A DNA stretch of 64,000 nt from Paucibacter sp. KBW04 (GTDB lineage: Bacteria; Pseudomonadota; Gammaproteobacteria; Burkholderiales; Burkholderiaceae_C), in assembly GCF_003852425.1 (NCBI RefSeq), contig NZ_QAJN01000007.1, positions 300,329 through 364,328 on the forward strand, read 5' to 3'. Of this stretch, positions 50,575-59,770 are shown piece after piece. How positions within the stretch are numbered: position 1 is the first letter of the stretch; the number at the start of each line of letters is the position of its first letter. The notes under the pieces were generated by a model. It was not told where the DNA came from, did no database searches, and saw nothing but the letters and a program-made list of their open reading frames with translations. The position numbers and the translations under genes are program-made.

Positions 50575-52878
50575 TCAAGTCCGGCCGGATTCGCTGGGCA
50601 CAGGCGCCAGCGAGGCCGCCCAATCGTCCAGCAAGGCCTGGGCCTTGGCCACCGGCAGGGGGCGGCCGAGGTAATAGCCTTGCAGCTGGGTGCAACCCAG
50701 GCTTTCGGCGGCCTGGGCTTGCACCTCGGTCTCCACGCCCTCGGCCACGATGTCCAGCTTGAGCGCCTGGCCCAGGGCGCAAGTCACCTGCACGACGGCG
50801 CGGGCATTGGACTCGGGCAGGGGGGCGATCATGCTGCGGTCCAGCTTCATCGTGGAGATGGGCAGCTGACGCAACATGGTCAGCGAGGACTGGCCGGTGC
50901 CGAAATCGTCCAGCGCGCACAGCACGCCGGCGCCGCGCAAGAGGCTGAGCTGGGGCATGACCTGGTCGAGGTGGGCGATGGCGGCCGTCTCGGTGATCTC
51001 GATCTCCATCAGCTCCGGTGGCAAGGCGCGTGCCTTCAGCTCGCCCAGCAGGCCGGTGGCAAAGCCGCCGTCCTCGAACTGCACCGGCGAGACATTGACG
51101 GCCACCGGCAGAAAACGGCCGTGGCGGTCCAGCCAGCTGCGCATCTGCGCCATCACCATGTCCAGAATCAAGGCGCCCAGGGCGTGGATCTGGCCGGTGC
51201 GTTCGGCCGCCGGCACAAAGTCCGCCGGGCTGACCCGGCCCTGGCCCGGCCGCTCCCAGCGCACCAGGGCCTCGAAGCCGCAGAGCTGGCGGCTGTGGGC
51301 CAGGAACTTGGGCTGGTACTCCAGCACGAACTGGCGCTGCACGATGGCGTGGCCTATGGCCTGCTCCACCTCCAGCCGAGAGCGCGAGTCGCTCTTCATG
51401 CTGGACTCAAAGAAAACATAGGAAATGCCGGCCCTGGCCTTGGCCCTGCGCATCGCGGCGTCACCCGCGCGCAGCAGGCTGTTGGCGTCGCGCCCATCGC
51501 GTGGGAACTGGGCCACGCCGACCGACATATGCACGAAGAGTTCCGCCCCCTGCACCAGAAATGGCGTGTGCAAGAGCGCCAGCATGGCCTCCACCGCCGC
51601 CTGCACCTCGGCGCGCTCGGCAACGCCCTCCAGCAGCACCAGGAATTGGTCTTCACCCAGGCGCGCGAGCGTCGCGTTGACAGGCAGCTCCTGGCACAGG
51701 CGCTGGGCCACGGCCTGCAGCAAGGCATCCCCGACCTCATGGCCCAGGCTCTCGTTGACCAGCTGAAAGCGGTCCAGATCGGCCGACAGAATAGCGAAGG
51801 GCGCGGCGCCGGTGTAGGTGAGTTGGTGCAGGCGTTCGACCGCGAAATTGCGATTGGGCAGATCGGTCAGCTCGTCATGCAGGGCCTGGCGGCGCAAGGC
51901 GTCCAGCGCGGATTGGCGGGAGCTGTCGTCGATCATCACCATCAGCTCGGCTGGCTGGCCATCCCAGTCGGTATGGCTGGACAGGCCGTGCACATGGATC
52001 TGCCGCCCATCCCGGGTCAGGCGGGTGGCCTGCCATTCCACCCGGGCACGCGGGTCGGCCAGCACCAGGCGGTTGCGGGCCAGCACTTCCTCCTGCTGCT
52101 CGGGCGGCAGCAGCTGCTCGAACACGCCCGGCCGCGTCGCCTCTTCCAAGCTGGCAAAGCCATAGATCTTCAAGGCCGCCGGATTGGCATAGACCAGATG
52201 CCGCTGCTGCACCACCGCCAAGCCTTGCAAGGAGTTCTGCGCCAGCAGGCTGAAGCGCTGGGCCTGCTGGCGCGCCTGACCATGGGCGCGTTTGACCGAC
52301 AGCAGGATCAGGCCCAGGGACAGCGTGGTCTGCACGAACAGGCCCGCCACATGGGGCACGGCCGAGCGGCCCAGGGGATCGAACGCGGGCGTCAGCCCGT
52401 GGACGAAACCGGCGGCGACAAAACACAGGGCCACAAAGCGTTCGCCCGAATCGCCGCCCCGGCCTATCCACCAAGCGCATTGCCAGGCGCCGATGGCCAG
52501 ATAGATGGAGGCGGCCAGCACGGCATAACGGTGATCCAGCTCGGCCAGCCACATCAGGCTGCCCATCATGGCCAGATAAAGCGGCAGCCAGACGCGGCGC
52601 TCCCAGGGCAGCTGGCGGTAGATGCGTGCACCCGCCGTGCGCAAGGCCATGGAGCCCATGGCAAAGGCCGCCGCCGAGCCCACCATCAGCTTGTGAAAAA
52701 CACTACCGTCCTGATCGGGCAATAGGCCCAGGCCCAGGGACAAAGCGCCCGACAGCAAGATCCAGCTCCAGCCCCAATAGCGCACATAGAGGTGCTGCGG
52801 CGCTTGGCGCCACAACATCAGCAAGGCCAAGCCCAAGAGGGCGTTGAGTCCAGAACCAATCAGGATCAGGGCGGTCAT
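50575..52878 (-). CDS. Membrane PAS-GGDEF-EAL protein, predicted c-di-GMP phosphodiesterase
   Basis: 767 aa from the ATG at 52878 (MTALILIGSGLNALLG); the open frame further upstream is not membrane-like and is rejected. About seven TM helices (~1-215) precede a PAS-like domain (~235-340), a GGDEF domain and an EAL domain. The GGDEF signature is GEDQF, so cyclase activity is unlikely. The EAL domain keeps its key residues: FEALVRW, NVSPVQF, EITE, DDFGTG, KLDRSMI and VAEGVET. It should hydrolyse c-di-GMP, perhaps with the degenerate GGDEF as a GTP sensor. It opposes the three predicted cyclases in the window and diverges from trpS. Confidence 0.92.
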   Translation of the reverse strand: MTALILIGSGLNALLGLALLMLWRQAPQHLYVRYWGWSWILLSGALSLGLGLLPDQDGSVFHKLMVGSAAAFAMGSMALRTAGARIYRQLPWERRVWLPLYLAMMGSLMWLAELDHRYAVLAASIYLAIGAWQCAWWIGRGGDSGERFVALCFVAAGFVHGLTPAFDPLGRSAVPHVAGLFVQTTLSLGLILLSVKRAHGQARQQAQRFSLLAQNSLQGLAVVQQRHLVYANPAALKIYGFASLEEATRPGVFEQLLPPEQQEEVLARNRLVLADPRARVEWQATRLTRDGRQIHVHGLSSHTDWDGQPAELMVMIDDSSRQSALDALRRQALHDELTDLPNRNFAVERLHQLTYTGAAPFAILSADLDRFQLVNESLGHEVGDALLQAVAQRLCQELPVNATLARLGEDQFLVLLEGVAERAEVQAAVEAMLALLHTPFLVQGAELFVHMSVGVAQFPRDGRDANSLLRAGDAAMRRAKARAGISYVFFESSMKSDSRSRLEVEQAIGHAIVQRQFVLEYQPKFLAHSRQLCGFEALVRWERPGQGRVSPADFVPAAERTGQIHALGALILDMVMAQMRSWLDRHGRFLPVAVNVSPVQFEDGGFATGLLGELKARALPPELMEIEITETAAIAHLDQVMPQLSLLRGAGVLCALDDFGTGQSSLTMLRQLPISTMKLDRSMIAPLPESNARAVVQVTCALGQALKLDIVAEGVETEVQAQAAESLGCTQLQGYYLGRPLPVAKAQALLDDWAASLAPVPSESGRT

Positions 52879-53140
52879 GGAACTCCCAAATCGTGGCGGC
52901 CCGGGCGCGCTAGGCAAAAAGGCACAAAGGGCGCAAAGAGCCACCACAGCATTGAAGGGCGGGGTGGCGCACATCCTAGCCCTTGAAATGGGAACGTACA
53001 CCCGATTCTTGACGGTAAATCCAGGCCCGGCGTGAATCTGCATCGCAGCCGGCTGAAATTTCAAGCCGTCCACATGCTGAGACAATGCGGGCTGACAGGG
53101 CGACCGCCCGATCTCAAGCAAAGCAGCAGCCAGACCCACC

Positions 53141-54448
53141 ATGACCCAACGCGTTCTGACCGGCATCACCACCACCGGCACCCTGCACCTCGGCAATTTC
53201 GTCGGCGCGATCCGGCCCGCCATCGCGGCCAGCCGGGAAGACGGCGTGGAGAGCTTCTTCTTCATGGCCGACTATCACGCCCTGATCAAGTGCGATGACC
53301 CGGCCCGTATCGCCCGTTCGCGCCTGGAAATTGCCGCCACCTGGCTGGCCGCCGGCCTGGACACCTCGCGCGTCACCTTCTACCGCCAGAGCGACATCCC
53401 CGAGATCCCTGAGCTGACCTGGCTCTTGACCTGCCTGACCTCCAAGGGCCAGATGAACCGCGCCCATGCCTACAAGGCCGCCACCGACGCCAATGCCGCG
53501 GCCGGTGAAGACCTGGACGCGGGCGTGACCATGGGCCTGTACAGCTACCCCATCCTGATGGCGGCCGACATCCTGATCTTCAACGCCCACCGCGTGCCGG
53601 TAGGCCGCGACCAGGTCCAGCACATCGAGATGGCTCGCGATGTGGCCCAGCGCTTCAACCACCAGTTCGGCGGCGGCACCGAGTTCTTCGTCCTGCCCGA
53701 GGCCAATATCGAGGAAGACGTGGCCCAGCTGCCCGGCCTAGACGGCCGCAAGATGAGCAAGAGCTATGACAACAGCATCCCGCTGTTCGAAGGCGGCGCC
53801 AAGGCGCTGAAGGAAGCGATTGCCCGCATCGTCACCGACTCCAAGCTGCCCGGCGAGCCCAAGGAGCCCGAAGGTCAGGCCCTGGTGACGATTTACGACG
53901 CCTTCGCCAGCGCCGAGCAGCGCAGCGAGTTCCGCGCCGCCCTGCGCGCCGGCCTGGCCTGGGGCGAGGCCAAGCAGCAGCTGTTTGACTTGATCGAAGG
54001 ACAGATCGGCCCCATGCGTGCCCGTTATGCCGAGCTGATGGCCCACCCGGAGCGCATCGAGGCGATTCTGCAAGAAGGCGCGGCCAAGGCCCGCAAGCTG
54101 GCCGGCCCCCTGCTGGCCCGTGCCCGCGAGGCCGTGGGCCTGCGCAGCTTCATCGCCGCCCCCCAGGTGGCCGCCAAGGCCAAGGTGGCCAAGGCCGCCC
54201 TGCCGGTGTTCAAGCAGTACCGCGAGGCCGACGGCCAGTTCTACTTCAAGCTCAATGCCGCCGATGGCACGCTGCTGCTGCAAAGCCAGGGCTTTGCCGA
54301 GGGCCGCGCCGCCGGTCAGTGGGTGGCGCGCCTGAAGCGCGAGGGCACAAGCGCCCTGGCCGAGCTGCCCCTGAGCGCCGAGCTGAAGCTGGATGCGGAC
54401 GCCGTCGGCGCCGCCCTGGCCGCCTTGCAAGCCGCCGAGGCCGAGTAA
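53141..54448 (+). CDS. trpS: Tryptophan--tRNA ligase with C-terminal extension
   Basis: Class-I aminoacyl-tRNA synthetase charging tRNA-Trp, 435 aa, about 100 longer than E. coli TrpS (334). The HIGH-like motif is TLHLGN (14-19) and KMSKS is at 204-208 ([10 protein letters not shown]). After the anticodon-binding helices, residues ~355-435 form an extra domain. It starts [20 protein letters not shown], resembling the YegP/DUF1508 fold, with strands around a turn and a short helix. Such a domain is not needed for catalysis in other bacteria. Starts at the ATG at 53141. Confidence 0.95.
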   Translation: MTQRVLTGITTTGTLHLGNFVGAIRPAIAASREDGVESFFFMADYHALIKCDDPARIARSRLEIAATWLAAGLDTSRVTFYRQSDIPEIPELTWLLTCLTSKGQMNRAHAYKAATDANAAAGEDLDAGVTMGLYSYPILMAADILIFNAHRVPVGRDQVQHIEMARDVAQRFNHQFGGGTEFFVLPEANIEEDVAQLPGLDGRKMSKSYDNSIPLFEGGAKALKEAIARIVTDSKLPGEPKEPEGQALVTIYDAFASAEQRSEFRAALRAGLAWGEAKQQLFDLIEGQIGPMRARYAELMAHPERIEAILQEGAAKARKLAGPLLARAREAVGLRSFIAAPQVAAKAKVAKAALPVFKQYREADGQFYFKLNAADGTLLLQSQGFAEGRAAGQWVARLKREGTSALAELPLSAELKLDADAVGAALAALQAAEAE

Positions 54449-54927
54449 GCCGGCTCGGCCCGCCGCCCGGCCCCCAGCGCTGAATCAAAGCCTGGGGCTG
54501 GGGTGGCTCATGGCCGCCAGGCAGCGGACTAGTGCCTGACACCAAGGCGGCAGCGCTGGTGGCTTGGCGAGCGCTTTCGCCGGACTTGACCCGAGGGACA
54601 GCATGGGGCGAGGCAAGTTCATGGCGCAACTCCTTGGAAATTGAGCGGGCGAAGACGCCCACTCCTCCTCAAGGGCCCCAGCCCCACGCCGCCTATCAAG
54701 CCCGCGGGTGAAAAGGGAATATCTCGCGCTGGGAAACCTGCCGCCGCCAGGCTTGAGTCAGATCAAAGCGCAGGCGTTTAGCGCCCCCGGCTGGCTTCTC
54801 GTCTGTTCGAGGGGCGGCTCTAATCGAAGCCCATCCCCCCATTTACCCGCTCTTGCCGCCTGCCGGGACTTGCTAGGCTTGCGGCGCGAGCCGATTCGAC
54901 AAAAACAGACCCCGGAGACAAGACCTC
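54449..54927 (+). other. 479-bp intergenic region between trpS and an acyl-CoA synthetase gene
   Basis: No convincing gene. Near the trpS end, CCCCAGC (54472-54478) can pair with GCTGGGG (54497-54503) across an 18-nt loop, a weak terminator candidate without a U-run. At the other end, CCCCGGAGACA just before 54928 provides the RBS of the synthetase. Nothing recognisable lies between. Confidence 0.45.
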
Positions 54928-56628
54928 ATGCCCACCATCGCCGCCGACAGTCTGGCCCTGCAGCGCTTTTATCACTGGGAGCGCCAAGCTCCGACACGCG
55001 TCGCCCTGACCCAGCCCATGGGCGGGGCCCAGGTACAGGAATTCACCTGGGCCCAGGTCAGCGACCAGGTGCGCCGCATGGCCAGCCATCTGCAGACCCT
55101 GGGCCAGGCCCAGGGCTGGGAGCCCGGCGCCAAGGTCGCCATCCTGTCCAAGAACTGCGCCTGGTGGCTGATGAGCGATCTGGCCATCTGGCTGGCCGGC
55201 TATGTGTCCGTGCCGCTCTACCCGACGCTGGCGCCGGAGACGATTCGGCAGATCCTGACACATAGCGAGGCCAGGGCCTGCTTCATCGGCAAGCTGGACG
55301 GCTGGGCCGGCATGAAGCCCGGCCTGCCCGCAGGCATGCAGTGCTTCAGCTACCCGCTGTCTCCGGCCGAGGCTTTGCAGGACTACGAAGGCTGGGACGC
55401 CATCTGCGCCCGCAACCAGCCGCTGCAGGGCGAGCCCATGCGCCAGGCCGATGAGCTGGCCACCCTGATCTACACCTCGGGCACGACCGGCGCACCCAAG
55501 GGCGTGATGCACAGCTTTGGCGCCTTCGCCTGGGCCATGAGCGCGGCGCTCAAGCGCATCCCCATGAGCCAAGAGGACCGCATGCTGTCCTATCTGCCCC
55601 TGGCCCATGTGGTGGAGCGGGTGCTGGTCGAGCATGGCTGGCTGCACACCGGCTTCTCGGTCTACTTTGCCGACAGCCTGGACAGCTTTGCCAACGATTT
55701 GCAACGCGCCAGGCCGACCATCTTCTTCTCGGTGCCGCGCCTGTGGGTGAAGTTCCAGCAAGGCGTGCAGGCCAAGATGCCAGAGCACAAGCTGGCCTTG
55801 CTGCTGTCTCTCCCCATCATCGGCGGCCTGGTGCGGCGCAAGATCAAGAAGGCCTTGGGCCTGGATCAATGCCGCATCGCCGCCGGCGGCGCAGCCCCTA
55901 TGCCGGTGGCCTTGCTGGATTGGTACCGCCGCCTGGGCCTGCCCATCAACGAGGGCTATGGCATGACGGAGAACCTGGCCGTCAGCAATATCACCCTGCC
56001 GGGTCAGAACCAGACCGGCACCGTCGGCCCCACTTACGCCGGCGTGGAAGCCCGCATCGCGCCCGAGAACGGCGAGCTGCAGATGCGCAGCCCGGCGGTG
56101 ATGATGGGCTATTACAAAGAGCCCAAGCTGAGCGCCGAGACCTTCACCGAAGACGGCTGGCTGCGCACCGGCGACAAGGGCCAGATCGATGCCCAAGGCC
56201 TTTTGCGCATCACCGGCCGGGTGAAGGATTTGTTCAAGACCAGCAAGGGCAAGTATGTGGCGCCGGCCCCCATCGAGGACCGCCTGGGCGAGTTCCCCGC
56301 CGTGGAAGCCTGCGTGGTGGCCGGCGCGAATATGGGCCAGCCGGTGGGCATCGTGATGCTCTCGCCCAATGCCGCGGCGCACAGCCAGAGCGAGGCCGAG
56401 CAGGCCGCTTTGAGCAAGGCCTTGTCCGCCCATCTGGACGATATCAACGCCAAGCTGGACCCGCATGAGCAGATGGACTGCGTGGTGGTGATACGCCAGC
56501 CCTGGACGGTGGACAACGGCTTCATCACCCCCACCTTCAAGGTCAAACGCAATCGCATCGACGAGGTCTACGGCCCCAAGCTGGAAGGCTGGGTGGCGCA
56601 GCGCAAGCCGGTCATTTTTGGAGACTGA
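54928..56628 (+). CDS. AMP-dependent acyl-CoA synthetase (long-chain, FadD/ACSL-like)
   Basis: 566 aa, adenylate-forming family. The P-loop-like motif is LIYTSGTTGAPKGVMHSFG. Further motifs are YGMTENLAVSN, the TGDKGQ motif with its catalytic Asp (DGWLRTGDKGQID) and the hinge GRVKDLFKTSKGKYV, which matches long-chain acyl-CoA synthetases more than acetyl-CoA synthetases. It activates fatty acids with ATP and CoA at the inner face of the membrane. RBS GGAG lies before the ATG. The adjacent patatin gene, same strand ~190 bp on, suggests a lipid-recycling context. Confidence 0.92.
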   Translation: MPTIAADSLALQRFYHWERQAPTRVALTQPMGGAQVQEFTWAQVSDQVRRMASHLQTLGQAQGWEPGAKVAILSKNCAWWLMSDLAIWLAGYVSVPLYPTLAPETIRQILTHSEARACFIGKLDGWAGMKPGLPAGMQCFSYPLSPAEALQDYEGWDAICARNQPLQGEPMRQADELATLIYTSGTTGAPKGVMHSFGAFAWAMSAALKRIPMSQEDRMLSYLPLAHVVERVLVEHGWLHTGFSVYFADSLDSFANDLQRARPTIFFSVPRLWVKFQQGVQAKMPEHKLALLLSLPIIGGLVRRKIKKALGLDQCRIAAGGAAPMPVALLDWYRRLGLPINEGYGMTENLAVSNITLPGQNQTGTVGPTYAGVEARIAPENGELQMRSPAVMMGYYKEPKLSAETFTEDGWLRTGDKGQIDAQGLLRITGRVKDLFKTSKGKYVAPAPIEDRLGEFPAVEACVVAGANMGQPVGIVMLSPNAAAHSQSEAEQAALSKALSAHLDDINAKLDPHEQMDCVVVIRQPWTVDNGFITPTFKVKRNRIDEVYGPKLEGWVAQRKPVIFGD

Positions 56629-56674
56629 ACGCTTGACCCCTCGTCCAATCTCGCCCCGCTGAACGCGGGCGTGC

Positions 56675-56765
56675 CTGGCCGGTCCCCCGAGGGGACGGCG
56701 CTGCTTGCCAGTTCGACTGGCAAGCCATCGCCATTGCGAGCCGGCTTGGGGCGGCCCGGCGCTCG
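56675..56765. repeat. Palindromic intergenic repeat between acyl-CoA synthetase and patatin genes
   Basis: It contains GTCCCC-CGA-GGGGAC (56682-56696), CTTGCCAGT-TCG-ACTGGCAAG (56704-56724), and the 17-mer CTTGGGGCGGCCCGGCG (56745-56761) that recurs inverted within a GGDEF gene at 4233-4249. The nested palindromes are typical of extragenic repeats in Burkholderiales genomes. Confidence 0.7.
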
Positions 56766-56814
56766 TCCCGCGCCAAGGGCTCACAATGGCCCAAGCCCAC
56801 CACACGCCATCGCC

Positions 56815-57912
56815 ATGAACACTGCTAGCGCTCACAGCATCAACCTCGCCCTGCAAGGTGGCGGCTCCCATGGCGCCTTCACCTGGGGCGTCTTGGACGC
56901 CTTGCTGGAGGATGGTCGTATCGGCTTTGAGGGCATCAGTGGCACCAGCGCAGGGGCCATGAATGCGGTCGCCCTGGCCCATGGCTTTGCCCAGGCCCAT
57001 GCCAAAGGCCAGGCCGATCCGCGCGATGCCGCACGCGAATCGCTGAAAAAGTTCTGGGACGGCATCGTCGCCATGGGCGCGCTGAGCAATACGCTCAGCG
57101 AGGCGCAACGCGCGCCCTTTGCCTTCTTGTTCGGCCCCTGCGCCAGCGAGAACTCACCGGCCTCGCTGTGGATCAACGCGATGAACAGCTTTTGGTCCAG
57201 CACGCTCTCGCCCTACCAGGCCAACCCTTTTGACATCAACCCCCTGCGCAGCTTTGTGGCCGAGCAGATCGACTTCGAGGCCTTGGCGCGCCTGGAGGCG
57301 CCCAAGGTCTTCGTCGTCGCCACCCGGGTCAAGAACGGCAAGGCCGAGGTCTTTTCCGGCAAGCGCCTGAGCGTGGATGCGGTGATGGCCTCGGCCTGCC
57401 TGCCCACCTTGTTCAAGGCGGTGGAGATCGAGGGCGACCACTTCTGGGACGGGGGCTACTCGGGCAACCCGGCCATCCACCCGCTGATCTACAACTGCCA
57501 GGGCCGCGACATCCTGCTGATTCAGATCAACCCGATACGCCGCGAAGAATTGCCCACCACCAGCGCGCAAATCATGGACCGGCTCAACGAGGTCACCTTC
57601 AACGCCGGCCTGATCGCCGAGATGCGCGCCGTCGACTTCGTCAAACGTCTGATCGCCGAGGGCAAGCTGGACCCCGCGCACTACAAGGATGTGTTGATGC
57701 ACCGCATCGACGGCGGCGAGGCACTCGACGCCTTCGCGGCGTCCACCAAGAGCTCCACCGATGCGGGCTTGATCACCACCCTGCATCAGCTGGGCCGCCA
57801 ACACGCCAAGACCTGGTTGACCCATCACTTCGACGCGCTGGGCGTGAAGAGCACGGTCAATATCAAGCAGGACTATCTGGACGATATGCGGGTGCCGGTG
57901 CGAAAGGGCTGA
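56815..57912 (+). CDS. Patatin-like phospholipase
   Basis: 365 aa from the ATG at 56815. The oxyanion hole is LQGGGSHGAF (residues 13-22), the nucleophile Ser45 is in GTSAG, and the catalytic Asp is in WDGGYSGNP. All parts of the Ser-Asp dyad of patatins are present, so lipid acyl-hydrolase activity is likely. No signal peptide is visible; a cytosolic role in phospholipid turnover or polyhydroxyalkanoate-granule metabolism is possible. Upstream of the start, the open frame covers the palindromic repeat and is not coding. Confidence 0.92.
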   Translation: MNTASAHSINLALQGGGSHGAFTWGVLDALLEDGRIGFEGISGTSAGAMNAVALAHGFAQAHAKGQADPRDAARESLKKFWDGIVAMGALSNTLSEAQRAPFAFLFGPCASENSPASLWINAMNSFWSSTLSPYQANPFDINPLRSFVAEQIDFEALARLEAPKVFVVATRVKNGKAEVFSGKRLSVDAVMASACLPTLFKAVEIEGDHFWDGGYSGNPAIHPLIYNCQGRDILLIQINPIRREELPTTSAQIMDRLNEVTFNAGLIAEMRAVDFVKRLIAEGKLDPAHYKDVLMHRIDGGEALDAFAASTKSSTDAGLITTLHQLGRQHAKTWLTHHFDALGVKSTVNIKQDYLDDMRVPVRKG

Positions 57913-57932
57913 GACCCTGGCCGGGTCTGAAT

Positions 57933-59075
57933 TCAGACCGGCGCCTGCACAAACCCCGGCCGGTACAGCACCACCCGGTTGCGGCCCTCGTTCTTGGCCT
58001 GGTAGAGCGCCTTGTCGGCGGCACGCAGCACCTGCTCCTCATCGTCGGCGGCCTCCAGCCTGGCCAGGCCTATGCTGACGCTGATAGCCAGGGGCTGGCT
58101 GACGGTGCCAAAGCGATGCCGTGACACGGTGATGCGCAAGCGCTCGCAGATCAGCTGGGCCTGCTCCAGCTCGGTTTGCGGCATCAGCAAGGCGAACTCC
58201 TCGCCGCCCACCCGCGCCACCAGATCGCTGGCGCGCAGCTGCTCGCTCAAGACCTGAGCCAGCAGGCGCAAGACATGGTCGCCCATGGGATGGCCGTAGG
58301 CATCGTTGATGCGCTTGAAATGGTCCACATCGAGCATGCCCACGATCAGCGGGCTGTCCTCGCGCCGGGCGCGTGCCACCTCGCGGCTGTAGTTCTGCCG
58401 GAAGGCACGCAGATTGGGCAGCTGGGTCAGCGAATCGGTGCTGGCCATGCGCTGCAACTCCGCCTCTTTTTTCACGGCCGAGTACTCGGCCTGAATCATC
58501 AGAAAGGCGACGATGAGCACGCAGGAAATCACCATCACCACCCGCATGGCATGCACCGTCTCGGCTGAAAGGGTCAGCATGGCCGGATGCGGCGTCCAGT
58601 CGTGCAACTCGAAGAAGGCGAACATGGCCAGATTCAATCCCGACAGCAACAAGGCTTCGCGCCATTTGCTGGCGGGGAAGAACACCGTGGGAACGATGGC
58701 AAACAGCAGATAGTAAAAATGGATGCCTATGACCTGGCCCTGGGCCAGCATCAGCGCCGAGGCCGCATCGGCCATCACGCCCAGCAACAAGAACCAGCGC
58801 GCCAGATTCAGATGGCCGGCATGCTGTGCGCGGTTGACGGCAACAAGGGTCGCCAAGGACCAGGGGATCTGCACCAAGCCGGAAAGAATCAGGCCTTCAT
58901 TGCCCACGCCAAGAAAGAAGAGCAGAAAGACCAGCACCGTGGCCTGCATCATCAGCACGCCGATATTGACCTGTACGGCCTTGCGCTGCAGGCTGGGGTC
59001 CGCCGTGTGCTGGCAGCCCTCCTGCATAAAGGCAATCAGGCTTTGTTTCGTTCGCTGATACAACATGGCGAGCAT
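57933..59075 (-). CDS. Membrane diguanylate cyclase (GGDEF)
   Basis: 380 aa from the ATG at 59075; an ATG at 59066 and a GTG at 59087 are alternatives. Six hydrophobic helices lie in residues ~40-205, followed by a short coiled coil and a GGDEF domain with VGGEEFALL. Substrate motifs (DVDHFKRINDAYGHPMGD) are intact, so it should make c-di-GMP. The membrane part is not a named sensor such as MASE1. The gene converges on the patatin gene with a 20-bp gap. Confidence 0.9.
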   Translation of the reverse strand: MLAMLYQRTKQSLIAFMQEGCQHTADPSLQRKAVQVNIGVLMMQATVLVFLLFFLGVGNEGLILSGLVQIPWSLATLVAVNRAQHAGHLNLARWFLLLGVMADAASALMLAQGQVIGIHFYYLLFAIVPTVFFPASKWREALLLSGLNLAMFAFFELHDWTPHPAMLTLSAETVHAMRVVMVISCVLIVAFLMIQAEYSAVKKEAELQRMASTDSLTQLPNLRAFRQNYSREVARARREDSPLIVGMLDVDHFKRINDAYGHPMGDHVLRLLAQVLSEQLRASDLVARVGGEEFALLMPQTELEQAQLICERLRITVSRHRFGTVSQPLAISVSIGLARLEAADDEEQVLRAADKALYQAKNEGRNRVVLYRPGFVQAPV

Positions 59076-59354
59076 AGGGTTCGGCACGCCGCCCGAAGGC
59101 GACCATTCCGTTGCAAAGGCCTGAACAAAAGTCGAGTCCCTATTTTGCGTTTCAACTCAGCCGAGCCCACCATCTATCCCAGGGGGCTGCACAAGCCAGC
59201 GGCGAACTATGTCACGTCCAAGGGGGGCAAAAGCTGGAGAGCTCAGCCAAAAATGGTCTGAGCATTTGTCATAGCCCACGCGCAGAATGAGTACAGGCTC
59301 GGCGCTCTGCCGAGCTTGGCCAGCAACTCATTCATCAACAGACGGAGGAAAGCC

Positions 59355-59699
59355 ATGTCGGATCTGTGGAACAAGGTCAAGGGAGCGGCGCAGGAAGCCG
59401 GTGCCGCGGTCACCGAGGCCGGCAAGGCCGTGGCCGAAGCGGCGGGTGAGCTGGGCGACAAGGCCCAGGCCGCCGCCAGCAGCGCCTGGGATCACACCAA
59501 GGAGGCCACGCACACGGCGGTGGAAAGCGCCACCGAGCTGGCGCATGAGGCCGGCGAGGCCCTCAGCAAGGCCGGTGACAAAACCGCCGAGGTGGTGGGC
59601 AAGGCGGTGGACAAGAGCAGCGAAGTCGCCGGTGCCGCGGTCGAGAAGACCAAGCAGGCCGTGGACAAGGTCGGCGAAGCGATCGCCAAAAAGGAATGA
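59355..59699 (+). CDS. Alanine-rich amphipathic-helix (LEA/apolipoprotein-like) protein
   Basis: 114 aa from the ATG at 59355 with a strong RBS (GGAGGAA). Composition is dominated by Ala, Lys, Glu and Val in ~11-residue periodic units (KVKGAAQEAGAAVTEAGKAV, EVVGKAVDKSSEVAGAAVEK), as in LEA group 3-like or YtxH/CsbD-like stress proteins. It has no signal peptide or TM helix and should form one long amphipathic helix on dehydration or membrane contact. A clean terminator follows, so it is monocistronic. Function inferred only from composition. Confidence 0.75.
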   Translation: MSDLWNKVKGAAQEAGAAVTEAGKAVAEAAGELGDKAQAAASSAWDHTKEATHTAVESATELAHEAGEALSKAGDKTAEVVGKAVDKSSEVAGAAVEKTKQAVDKVGEAIAKKE

Positions 59700-59742
59700 G
59701 GCCCCAGGCCTAGGCCGGGACCTCATCTCACACTTGCATCAA

Positions 59743-59766
59743 GGACGGCAGCCGCCGTCCTTTTTT
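59743..59766 (+). terminator. Rho-independent terminator after the alanine-rich protein gene
   Basis: GGACGGC (59743-59749) pairs with GCCGTCC (59754-59760), enclosing a 4-nt loop, and is followed by T6 on the plus strand. It lies 44 bp after the stop codon, just before the 3' end of the convergent protease gene. Confidence 0.88.
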
Positions 59767-59770
59767 CCTT

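Noticed and set aside
50491-52725. Long plus-strand frame opposite the EAL gene
   Set aside because: Antisense shadow of a gene with intact EAL motifs.
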